Shown here: piece by piece, positions 1-7,350 of the stretch
How positions within the stretch are numbered: the stretch's first letter is position 1
How the letters are laid out: every line of letters begins with the position of its first letter
Source of the DNA: Liquorilactobacillus ghanensis DSM 18630
GTDB lineage: Bacteria > Bacillota > Bacilli > Lactobacillales > Lactobacillaceae
Length of the DNA stretch: 64,000 bases
Assembly (NCBI RefSeq): GCF_001435235.1
Contig: NZ_AZGB01000015.1
Location: forward strand, 5,117-69,116
Reading direction: 5' to 3'
The notes under the pieces: generated by a model
What the model was told of the DNA's origin: nothing
The model's input: the letters and a program-made list of their open reading frames with translations, nothing else
The model's database searches: none
Made by a program: the position numbers and the translations under genes

Positions 1-2
1 CT

Positions 3-257
3 GCCCTTGAAACAGCATTGAAGCAACACGCTATCCGGCACTCTTACAGTAAACGTGGCTATCCGTATGACAATTCTGTGGTGGAATCATTTCATGCCAG
101 TTTCAAGAAAGAGAAGGTTTACCAACGGACTTACAAAGACTACCACGAAGCCGATTTAGCTCAGTTTAGTTATATTGAGGGATTCTATAATTCTCGGCGG
201 ATCATTAGTGCCGATGGCTATTTAACTCCAGATGAAAAGGAACAATTAGTCAGTTAG
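3..257 (+). CDS. IS3-family transposase (OrfB), C-terminal part, open at left edge
   Basis: The frame is open to the window edge and ends at 257. It encodes the last part of an IS3/IS150-type DDE transposase (rve integrase core): residues YPYDNSVVESFHASFKKE include the final catalytic glutamate, followed by the usual SYIEGFYNSRR and a short tail. The shared 3' flank continues to about 298 (TGTCTAAAATCTTGACTCA), which is probably the right inverted end, because the same sequence follows the second copy at 17.1 kb. Whether the upstream half is intact cannot be seen here. Confidence 0.85.
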   Translation, partial: ALETALKQHAIRHSYSKRGYPYDNSVVESFHASFKKEKVYQRTYKDYHEADLAQFSYIEGFYNSRRIISADGYLTPDEKEQLVS

Positions 258-436
258 AAATCCTACATAATCGTGTCTAAAATCTTGACTCAGATCCACT
301 TATAACATAGTGTAATCAGAGAAATAATTTTCCCCCTACTTTTTGCCTGTACCACAGCAAATACAGGAGTGAATTAAAGATTGAAAATTGGGGTGGCAAA
401 AAGCGAATCTTGCTTCCATACTACGACTACTAATTT

Positions 437-706
437 CTAAAAAAGATTTGTATTGTAGATAATACCGTTAATCCAATCACTTCTATTTAATTTTTTTAAT
501 AAAATTCGTCCATCGTCTGACAAATGATTTTCTAAAGATAAGTTTTTAAGAGCATTAGTTAATTTGACTATTTCCCGCTCTTGCACAACTTTTGGATTGT
601 TGATATTTTCTGAGGCTTCAACAATGAGCCGCTGCTCAAGCTTATTCAAATTTGGATGTTTTTCTAGAAAGTCTAGTAAATATTTCCCCTTATCTGATTT
701 AAACAA
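437..706 (-). CDS. small helical protein, possibly bacteriocin-immunity-like
   Basis: An 89-residue soluble, charged, all-helical protein starting at TTG with an AGGAGG ribosome site eight bases upstream, which makes it a credible gene. The central stretch [20 protein letters not shown] followed by [12 protein letters not shown] resembles the four-helix bundles of the enterocin A immunity family. The resemblance is by pattern only, and no bacteriocin precursor is visible nearby. It stands alone between the IS remnant and an MFS gene transcribed in the same direction. Confidence 0.55.
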   Translation of the reverse strand: MFKSDKGKYLLDFLEKHPNLNKLEQRLIVEASENINNPKVVQEREIVKLTNALKNLSLENHLSDDGRILLKKLNRSDWINGIIYNTNLF

Positions 707-894
707 TTATTTTGCCTCCTTTCCTAGTCACTACCCACCAGCATATTTACCTTCAATGTCTGTCCGTATCTTTTAACAATAACCCTAATTAATACTTATT
801 GATTGAGATAAGCTGTACATTTTTACTTTTCAACACCCCCAAAAATCTACCTAAATGTGGGTTTTTTAGCAATAATCCTTGTTTCACCTTATTG

Positions 895-2109
895 TCACAA
901 GCTTTTCTTAGTTACATAAGAGATCGTTAGGTATCCTGCTATCGTCAGTAGCAGTCCAGCAATTGCTGTGATTGTCCAAGCAAGACCAATTGAATATGCA
1001 TCAGATAACCAACCATTGATGCCGAGAGCAATTAGTGTCGCTGCAGCATTTAATGTATTATTTATAGAAATTAAAGTTGTCCTTTTAGCCCCGTTGACTT
1101 GTTTATGTAATATAGTATATCTAACAACTTCATCAGATGATGTAAATAATACATGAACCCAGAATAGCATAATCGCTAATATCCTAACTCCAACACTGGA
1201 AGCAAATATAATTGTTCCAGCGTTAATAAAGCTAAGCAATGTGAGAAGCATGATCTGTCTTTTCATTTTTAAAAGATAACCAGCAATATATGCTCCCAAT
1301 ACTCCCAGAAAATTTACTCCAATTAAGATCCATCCAGTTTGGACAGTTTTAAGTCCCTGCTGAAAAAATAATTGCCATTGGTTATATGGACCAGTAACGA
1401 TTAATGTTATTGGTAAAAAAGATAGACTATACAAAAAGAAACTTTTATTATTTCTAATAATGGCTTTTATCGACTTTAAATTAATTATCTCCGCGCTAAG
1501 AGACTGTTTAAAATCCTCAATCCTTAATTGAGATCGTTGTTCCAATCCTTTTTCCGACCAAGCAAACGGGATTGGACATAGAAGTAAAATTGCTCCAGCT
1601 AATATTGGATATCCTAAATTAATATTTGCGAGAAACTGAGCTCCAATAAATCCACTAATTAACGACACTGCTGTGGAAATAGATGTTGTTAATGAAAATA
1701 CATTATTAATTTGGTAATTTTTATCAATAAATTTTGCTTTATCAATGAACCATGAATCAAGCGTTCCGGAATACAAAGAGTCTCCCAATGCCGTCAAAAT
1801 TGCGCTAATAATAAGTGACCATCCATCCCCAGTGTCGAAGAAAAGAAATAATAATCCAATACTTCTCGTTAAACAACTTAAAATAAAAACATTGATTCTT
1901 CCAAATTTATCTGCCAAGATTCCTGATGGCAATTCAGAAAAAAAAGTTACAATCCAAAAAACGGACAGAAATACATTTATATCTGCGTATGTATATTGGA
2001 TATGTCGCATAAATAGATATATCGTGCCACTCCAGATTCCCAATGCTGCATTGTATAAAGATGTAAGTAAAGTAAATTTTATTAATAGTCTCTTTAACTT
2101 TTTACTCAT
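895..2109 (-). CDS. MFS transporter
   Basis: A 404-residue membrane protein with about 12 hydrophobic segments. The loop between helices 2 and 3 reads GILADKFGR, the MFS signature, after FFSELPSG. It belongs to the MFS group often annotated as macrolide or multidrug exporters; the substrate is unknown. ATG is preceded by AGGAGATGAAAG. A second, unrelated-length MFS gene follows on the opposite strand (2576-3715), and both are followed by similar regulator scraps, suggesting that an MFS-regulator module was duplicated here. Confidence 0.85.
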   Translation of the reverse strand: MSKKLKRLLIKFTLLTSLYNAALGIWSGTIYLFMRHIQYTYADINVFLSVFWIVTFFSELPSGILADKFGRINVFILSCLTRSIGLLFLFFDTGDGWSLIISAILTALGDSLYSGTLDSWFIDKAKFIDKNYQINNVFSLTTSISTAVSLISGFIGAQFLANINLGYPILAGAILLLCPIPFAWSEKGLEQRSQLRIEDFKQSLSAEIINLKSIKAIIRNNKSFFLYSLSFLPITLIVTGPYNQWQLFFQQGLKTVQTGWILIGVNFLGVLGAYIAGYLLKMKRQIMLLTLLSFINAGTIIFASSVGVRILAIMLFWVHVLFTSSDEVVRYTILHKQVNGAKRTTLISINNTLNAAATLIALGINGWLSDAYSIGLAWTITAIAGLLLTIAGYLTISYVTKKSL

Positions 2110-2202
2110 CTTTCATCTCCTAACATCGATAGTCCCTGTAATGCCAATTCTGCGACAATCCTTGTTGATCCTAAAATTTTGGCCCATAGTCTGAAGCCGA
2201 AA

Positions 2203-2332
2203 TAAACTTGAGACAACTTTTGCAAGAGTGTAAAATTACTTTTTAATAAGAAAGAGTCGTCTCATAATGTCAAAACACTATCTCAACGAATTAAACGATT
2301 GGAAGAAGAAAAGCTGATTCTAAAAAAGCGTT
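2203..2332 (+). repeat. imperfect direct repeat, copy A
   Basis: About 130 bp closely resembling 3739-3871. Shared blocks include AATTAAACGATTGGAA and the preceding leader (ACTTTTG.GAGAGT.TAAAATTA). The two copies flank the MFS gene at 2576-3715. Confidence 0.7.
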
Positions 2333-2346
2333 TAGGCTGTTGGTAA
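2257..2346 (+). pseudogene. remnant of an HxlR-like regulator, copy A
   Basis: An open stretch without a start encodes TLSQRIKRLEEEKLILKK before a stop at 2344. This matches the recognition helix and following helix of HxlR-type winged-helix regulators (compare TLAARLKMLEKQGIVSR in the intact HxlR protein at 10851). The N-terminal half and the wing are absent. The assignment rests on this short match only. Confidence 0.4.
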
Positions 2347-2575
2347 AAGATTGATCTATTCCACTTTTGAGATAACAAAAACTAGTTTATTTGACTATGC
2401 CTTTTGTTTTTAAAATCGCCAGCGGTTTCACTCTGCTATTAATTATTTAACACCCTTTGAATTGGAGATAAAGTTTCTGTTTAATTAGCAACATGTTTTA
2501 AATATATTTTTTAAAAAAAGGGGTGAATATAACACGAATTCACGAGTTTATAATACACAAAATATACCTATTTTA

Positions 2576-3715
2576 TTGAATCGGATGATTTCATTAACTG
2601 CTCAATACGGATATACAGTTGCTTTAAATATTATATTAGCACAAATTTCAATCAATTCTGTTATGCTTTTGTGGTGTACCAAAATTATTGGAAGCTTTTT
2701 GTCAGTTCCTGCGAATACTTGGCTTAATACCATTCAGAATAAGAAGCCCTTATTAATTATTTTAGAATTAGTCAAGTCAGGAATGTTTTTATTATTGCCA
2801 TTCTTCTTTCATCATTGGATTCTTTTTGCTGGGGTTCTTTTAATTGAAATCATTGGTGATGTTTTTAGTGGAAATTTAGTTGCTCTGATACCTAAGCTGG
2901 TTAATAAAAAAGGGTTGAGCCGGTTTAATGCTGCCATTACAAGTGTTGGCTCTATTTCCTATTTTTTAGGGCCAATGTTGGTAGGGTTACTTCAAGGGCA
3001 ACAACAGGCAATGTTATTCTATTTGTATGGCATAATTACTTTTTTAGGTGGTTTAACATTGTTTGCGTTACCGTCAATTAAACTTAATAATCAACGGCTA
3101 TCAAAAGAGTTCAAAAGAAATGTGAAATCAGATGTAGTTCACTCTCTAAAAGCTCTTAATGCTGTTAAGGGGTTAGCAGGATTTTATTTGATCTATATAC
3201 TTTTTGATAATATGGGAACAGGACTTGATTCGTTCGAGGTTATATTTGTCACCAAGATTATCGGCATTAGTTCAGCCCAATATGCTTACTCATTATCTTT
3301 TTTAGCAATTGTTTTCTTAATTGTTTCATCAATCTTAGCTTTTGTTAATCTGCAATTTCCTTATCGATTTGTTTTTCAAATTGGGGCTTTAGTTTTTGTG
3401 AGTTATGCAATTGTATTAGTTGTAAGTAGAAACTTGGCAACGGTGTTATTTTCATATGTGCTTTTAGCAATTGGGTCAACGATCAGTGGGAATATGTTAG
3501 ACAATATGATTCAGACCCAAATTGCCGATGAAAGTAGAACTCAAATTTTTGTTGTTGAAGATGTGTTTACTAATATTTTAGCAGCAGCAACGGTTTTTGT
3601 GATGGGTTTTGTTCAAAACATTGGCTTGAGTATTACTAGTACTTATGTAAGCCTTATTGGACTCACAATGAGTGCTTATTTAATTATCGAATTTTTTATG
3701 GTACGCAAGAGTTAA
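2576..3715 (+). CDS. MFS transporter; start codon uncertain
   Basis: A 379-residue (or longer) protein with about 12 membrane segments, of the MFS group that includes macrolide efflux proteins. The first in-frame conventional start is TTG at 2576, which has no ribosome site and would begin inside the first helix. The frame is open further upstream, and a good site (AAGGGGTGAA, 2517-2526) sits seven bases before an ACG codon at 2534. Starting there would restore a normal N terminus (MNSRVYNTQNIPILLN). The original ATG may therefore have mutated to ACG, leaving a silent or weakly translated gene. Substrate unknown. Confidence 0.7.
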   Translation: MNRMISLTAQYGYTVALNIILAQISINSVMLLWCTKIIGSFLSVPANTWLNTIQNKKPLLIILELVKSGMFLLLPFFFHHWILFAGVLLIEIIGDVFSGNLVALIPKLVNKKGLSRFNAAITSVGSISYFLGPMLVGLLQGQQQAMLFYLYGIITFLGGLTLFALPSIKLNNQRLSKEFKRNVKSDVVHSLKALNAVKGLAGFYLIYILFDNMGTGLDSFEVIFVTKIIGISSAQYAYSLSFLAIVFLIVSSILAFVNLQFPYRFVFQIGALVFVSYAIVLVVSRNLATVLFSYVLLAIGSTISGNMLDNMIQTQIADESRTQIFVVEDVFTNILAAATVFVMGFVQNIGLSITSTYVSLIGLTMSAYLIIEFFMVRKS

Positions 3716-3738
3716 TCATTTGTCCGGTGAAGTTAGTA

Positions 3739-3871
3739 TAAAACTTAAGATAACTTTTGTGAGAGTATAAAATTATTTTCCAATTAAGAAAAAACTGTCT
3801 CATAGTGGCAAAACGTTATCCAACCGAATTAAACGATTGGAAAAAGAAAATCTGATTCTAAAAAAACGCTA
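3739..3871 (+). repeat. imperfect direct repeat, copy B
   Basis: Second copy of the repeat at 2203-2332, immediately downstream of the MFS gene ending at 3715. The copies differ at many single positions, so the duplication is not recent. Confidence 0.7.
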
Positions 3872-3950
3872 CGACGCTGGTAAGATTCTTAGAAAATTCC
3901 TGCAGAAACTAGTTCCATTGAATCAAAATAGTCGATTTAGACAAGATTAA
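3795..3950 (+). pseudogene. remnant of an HxlR-like regulator, copy B
   Basis: An open frame of 51 codons without a start encodes TLSNRIKRLEKENLILKKRY, the same partial winged helix as copy A, then an unrelated tail. It looks like the end of a small regulator whose N terminus is lost. Together with copy A it brackets an MFS gene. Confidence 0.4.
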
Positions 3951-4035
3951 TTCTTCTCTCTTAACTAACTAGCTCGAAAATCAAAATATTTAGGGAGTAT
4001 AAATAAAATAGTTTCTCAAAAATATTGATATAACA

Positions 4036-4090
4036 ACCCCTGCCCTAACATTCACATTATAGATATTAGGACAGGGGGTATTTATTTTTC
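4036..4090 (+). terminator. rho-independent terminator
   Basis: Strong hairpin: CCCCTGCCCTAACAT pairs with ATATTAGGACAGGGG across a short loop, followed by TATTTATTTTT. It lies 320 bp downstream of the MFS gene and would stop plus-strand transcription before the convergent DHA2 pump gene. Confidence 0.75.
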
Positions 4091-4163
4091 ATTAGTATTA
4101 GCAGCCTTTTAAAAATAGGGATAAATTGAATTGTTAATCTTTGATTAGTTGCCTGATAATACC

Positions 4164-4250
4164 TTAGTCAAAGCATTCGATTGATTCCTTTTCAATTCTA
4201 GTAATGGTTGATTGTGGTTTGCCAATTAGACTAGCAAAATTCACGTTAGC
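4164..4250 (-). pseudogene. XRE-type helix-turn-helix remnant
   Basis: Read on the minus strand this encodes NFASLIGKPQSTITRIEK, the turn and recognition helix of an XRE/Cro-type domain as found in HigA-like antitoxins, ending at a stop at 4164. Upstream the frame closes at once, so only this scrap remains. No partner toxin is visible. Confidence 0.4.
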
Positions 4251-4372
4251 TCTACTCTATGGCCTCGACCTCACTATAATATCTTGTTGGAAAATAGTGC
4301 TGGTATTAAAAGGAAGTCTGAATCAGTATATGAAACAGCAATTATGCGATCGACCTTAATGCTGAAATGGCA

Positions 4373-5851
4373 TTACTTCACTACTTTAAGTTTGTTCGTT
4401 AACAACAAGGTCGGCAAAATAATTACCAGCGCTGCAACTGCAATTACGAGAAAGCCCTGTTGGAAAGCCGCTAACCGGATGGCTTGCAAATGACTTACTG
4501 TAAACGACTGCAGATGAGCCGGATTAACGTGATATACACCTGCCTTCAAATGTTGCTTGAACACATTGACTTGGTGCGTAGAATATGCTGTTACAATGGT
4601 CGTAATCAATGCGGACCCAAATGCACTCCCAATATTTTGGATGATTCGGGTACCAACCGTTGCTGCGGGAGTCTGCTCTGGGCGCATGCCGGTATATGCA
4701 TCGGCCATTAATGGCATTAAAATACCACCGGCGCCAATTCCTCGAATAAATAAAATTAATACGATGAGCCAGTATGCTGTATGCTGGCCTAACCAATAAA
4801 ATGGTAAGGTTCCAATAAAGGTAATCACAACACTTCCTAACACTACATATTTAGCGCCAATTTGATCGGTTAATTTTCCTGTTAATGTTCGTGAAAATAG
4901 CATGCCTAACCCTTGAGGCAACAATGCCAAAGCCGCGCTAATCACGCTCATGCCCCGGACATTTTGGAAATAAAGTGGAAACAGTAGCATCGCACCGTTC
5001 AAAACCGTACCAGCGATAAACAACCCTAGGCCAGCACCATCAAATGATGGAAATTTAAACAGTCGCAATGGAACCACGGCTCGTTCTTGGCGCCAAGCTG
5101 CCCAAGCAATATAACTAATCAAGGCGACTGCACCTAATAGCAACATTTTAATGCTCGTAGCATTATTAAATCGATTCGTATGGGCTACGTTGACTAAACT
5201 ATAAATTATCGCACTGGAGGCCACGATTAGTAATAGTATACCTGCAAAATCCATTTTGGCTGCTCGATTTTGCGCAGGATAGTGCGGCATTTTCCACATA
5301 ATCAACGCCAATGAAATCAAGACAACCGGTACATTAATCCAGAAAATCCAGTGCCATGATGCAAATTTGATGATGATACCACCAATGACTGGACCAATCA
5401 GCGGTCCAAGAATCATTGGTAAACCAACTGTTGCCATCATTTGTCCCATCACGGCTGCACCCGCCGTTTGCACAAGTAAAGTTGTTAGCAATGGCATAAT
5501 TAGTCCACTTGCGAAACCTTGAATTAAACGAGCAACGATCAATAGTTGAATATTAGGTGCCAGAGCTGCAAAAATTGAGCCAAGACCGAATAAGATTTCT
5601 CCAGCCATAAAGACTGCCTTGCCATCAAATTTGTTTAGTAACCAACTTGAAAACGGTACGGCTACCCCAGTTGCCAATAAATAAGCTGTAACTGTCCACT
5701 GTACCGTAGTTATATTGCTATGAAAACTAGTAACCAAGTCGTTAATCGCAATATTGATCATGGTCGAATCTAATAGTGGCGCCATTGCCCCAAATACCAC
5801 GACCCAGGCAATAGTCATGGTAGATTTTGAAATTTTAGTTTGTGTTTGCAT
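4373..5851 (-). CDS. DHA2-family (EmrB/QacA type) MFS drug exporter
   Basis: A 492-residue protein with about 14 membrane segments, the normal DHA2 layout. It shows WTVTAYLLATGVAVPF in helix 2, a conserved RLIQGFASGLIMPL segment, GPVIGG, and the motif-C-like HWIFWINVPV. Such proteins expel cationic drugs or dyes by proton antiport. It is divergent from the TetR gene at 5969, and the 117-bp spacer carries two identical operators, so repression by that TetR protein and induction by a pump substrate is the likely control. Confidence 0.9.
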   Translation of the reverse strand: MQTQTKISKSTMTIAWVVVFGAMAPLLDSTMINIAINDLVTSFHSNITTVQWTVTAYLLATGVAVPFSSWLLNKFDGKAVFMAGEILFGLGSIFAALAPNIQLLIVARLIQGFASGLIMPLLTTLLVQTAGAAVMGQMMATVGLPMILGPLIGPVIGGIIIKFASWHWIFWINVPVVLISLALIMWKMPHYPAQNRAAKMDFAGILLLIVASSAIIYSLVNVAHTNRFNNATSIKMLLLGAVALISYIAWAAWRQERAVVPLRLFKFPSFDGAGLGLFIAGTVLNGAMLLFPLYFQNVRGMSVISAALALLPQGLGMLFSRTLTGKLTDQIGAKYVVLGSVVITFIGTLPFYWLGQHTAYWLIVLILFIRGIGAGGILMPLMADAYTGMRPEQTPAATVGTRIIQNIGSAFGSALITTIVTAYSTHQVNVFKQHLKAGVYHVNPAHLQSFTVSHLQAIRLAAFQQGFLVIAVAALVIILPTLLLTNKLKVVK

Positions 5852-5865
5852 ATTCTCCTCCTGAT

Positions 5866-5886
5866 TAAGAAACTTTTAGTATCTTA
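5866..5886. promoter_or_regulatory. TetR operator, copy 1
   Basis: A 21-bp imperfect palindrome with outer arms TAAGA/TCTTA and inner ACT/AGT around a TTT centre. It lies just upstream of the DHA2 pump start and is identical, base for base, to the copy at 5929-5949. Confidence 0.8.
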
Positions 5887-5899
5887 TGCTCATAACTGA

Positions 5900-5928
5900 T
5901 ATAATACACTATAGAGAGAAAAAATCAA
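5900..5928. promoter_or_regulatory. back-to-back promoters of the pump and tetR genes
   Basis: On the plus strand TATAAT at 5900-5905 would serve the tetR gene. On the minus strand TTGATT, a 16-bp spacer and TATTAT would serve the pump. Both lie between the two operators. Confidence 0.6.
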
Positions 5929-5949
5929 TAAGAAACTTTTAGTATCTTA
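5929..5949. promoter_or_regulatory. TetR operator, copy 2
   Basis: Identical to the palindrome at 5866-5886. The offset is exactly 63 bp, about six helical turns, so both sites face the same side of the DNA. This copy ends just before the AAGAAGGAGG ribosome site of tetR. Confidence 0.8.
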
Positions 5950-5968
5950 AAAAGAAGGAGGATATTTC

Positions 5969-6568
5969 ATGACCAAAACACGCCGTCGCGGAACCGAACT
6001 CGAAGCCGCTATCTATCAAGCTACTCGCGACATTTTAAATCAAGACGGTCTTGAACAATTGACATTCGCCAACGTAGCGGAACGGGCTGGCACGAGTAAA
6101 CCCGTCATTTATCGACGCTGGCGTTCTCCATTCGAACTCGCAATTGCGGCCATTCGAGATCAAATTATCACAGAAAATCACGGTCAATTAGATGAGGTAG
6201 TTTTGACAGGACAGTCGCTTGCTGATGATTTATTTCAAGTATTCGAACGGTTCACCGTCAGTATTGACACCTTTAATCAAGCACTGGTTATTGCTTGGTT
6301 TCGACATTCCGACCAGCAAAACAATCCAGAAGTCAAGGATCTGCTTAACTCTGTGAAACAAATTGATGCACATGCAATCGAACGGGTGTGTCAACGCGCA
6401 CAGAAACGTGGTGAATTGCAAGTTGGAACTTTACCACGTGACTTACAACTGATGCCATTCGACTGGCTCCGTTACCGAGTTTTTGCTAATGAACCGATTA
6501 CGGATAAAACCTTGCATCTACTCATTGATGACTTTTTGGTACCGGCATATCAACACGCATTGGGATAA
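5969..6568 (+). CDS. TetR/AcrR family repressor
   Basis: A 199-residue regulator. The N-terminal helix-turn-helix reads LTFANVAERAGTSKPVIYRRW (about residues 31-51), typical of the family; the C-terminal two thirds is a variable, helical ligand-binding domain. The start follows AAGAAGGAGG with good spacing. It is divergent from the DHA2 pump, with paired operators in between, so it most likely represses both itself and the pump. A strong terminator follows at 6685. Confidence 0.92.
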   Translation: MTKTRRRGTELEAAIYQATRDILNQDGLEQLTFANVAERAGTSKPVIYRRWRSPFELAIAAIRDQIITENHGQLDEVVLTGQSLADDLFQVFERFTVSIDTFNQALVIAWFRHSDQQNNPEVKDLLNSVKQIDAHAIERVCQRAQKRGELQVGTLPRDLQLMPFDWLRYRVFANEPITDKTLHLLIDDFLVPAYQHALG

Positions 6569-6684
6569 TGATCACCATAATCAAACAGGAAGTAATTGAT
6601 TATTTTAATTATCGATCTCTCACACCATCGTACGTATGTTCCCGTATACGACCCACAACGGAATTTTATAGTATTTTCCATGCT

Positions 6685-6720
6685 AAAAGAGCAAGCAATG
6701 ATTCACTGCTTGCTCTTTTT
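6685..6720 (+). terminator. rho-independent terminator of tetR
   Basis: Hairpin AAAAGAGCAAGCA / TGCTTGCTCTTTT with a nine-base loop and a T run, 117 bp after the tetR stop. Confidence 0.85.
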
Positions 6721-7000
6721 AGATACTATTTAAAATATCACGGATTTTAAATTGAGATATGCAAATATCTGAAATTAATTGCCTGTGATACAAAGTTCGA
6801 TACTTCAAATGTAGCTAATTATTTTCCCCTGCAAAAGCCATTATACAGAAAGATCAAGATGTAAAAAAATCAGCTTACAGGCAAGAAAACTAGAAAAATG
6901 TATTTGTATAGTTTAATGTACTTAAATAGTTGATAATGTTCATCGATTACAGCAATAATCATACGTAGACCATATAATAATAAAAAAATAGCGTTATAAT
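6721..7000. other. gene-free spacer
   Basis: AT-rich sequence with no credible gene. A plus-strand stretch near 6780-6860 reads like coding remnant (KFDTSNVANYF) but has no start and ends quickly. The last part (6976 onward) belongs to the repeat shared with 17.7 kb. Confidence 0.4.
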
Positions 7001-7155
7001 AGATAAAAAATCATATGTGTCTTTTCTGTTATGATTGGCAAAAAGGGCTTGTGGAGGACGTTATGAAAAAAGGGTTGTGGATTATCGGTATCGTTATTCT
7101 ATTTTTTGGTGGAATAGGCGTGAAACACCATATTGATCAAGGCAAACTACTGATG
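6976..7155 (+). repeat. duplicated DUF1310-gene leader, copy 1
   Basis: About 180 bp closely matching 17704-17885, from AATAGCGTTATAATAGATAA through the promoter, ribosome site (GTGGAGGACGTTATG) and first 30 codons. Similarity stops at about 7155, which marks the junction with the ABC permease flank. Confidence 0.85.
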
Positions 7156-7350
7156 CTTTCGTTAACGGTAGGAATATACACAGGACAAATATTCTTTATC
7201 TTTCCTTTAACAACCTATTCCACTCCCTTAGTCGCCGCAATCATGTTTAACTCCCTCAGTCTTCGACCAACCAACAAAATTGTCGATAGGGAAGAAATCG
7301 TAGTGATTAATATTGCAGCTACTAACCCAAATGGGTTTAGGACGGGATAA
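7063..7350 (+). pseudogene. 5' fragment of a DUF1310-like membrane-anchored protein
   Basis: The first 30 codons match the intact gene at 17793 (WIIGIV..., GGIGVKHHIDQ), including the signal-anchor helix and the upstream GTGGAGGACGTT. After residue 30 the similarity is lost: the frame runs on antisense to the end of the ABC permease gene until 7350, which has no protein meaning. It is a truncated duplicate. Confidence 0.75.

Noticed and set aside
836-872. Terminator-like CACCCCC...GTGGGTTTTTT downstream of the first MFS gene
   Set aside because: The stem is too weak and mismatched to call.
4284-4799. Several plus-strand and off-frame reading frames inside the DHA2 pump gene
   Set aside because: They are shadows of a clear minus-strand membrane gene and have no ribosome sites or family signatures.
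6568-6750. 60-codon frame after tetR
   Set aside because: It runs straight through the tetR terminator hairpin and has no ribosome site.
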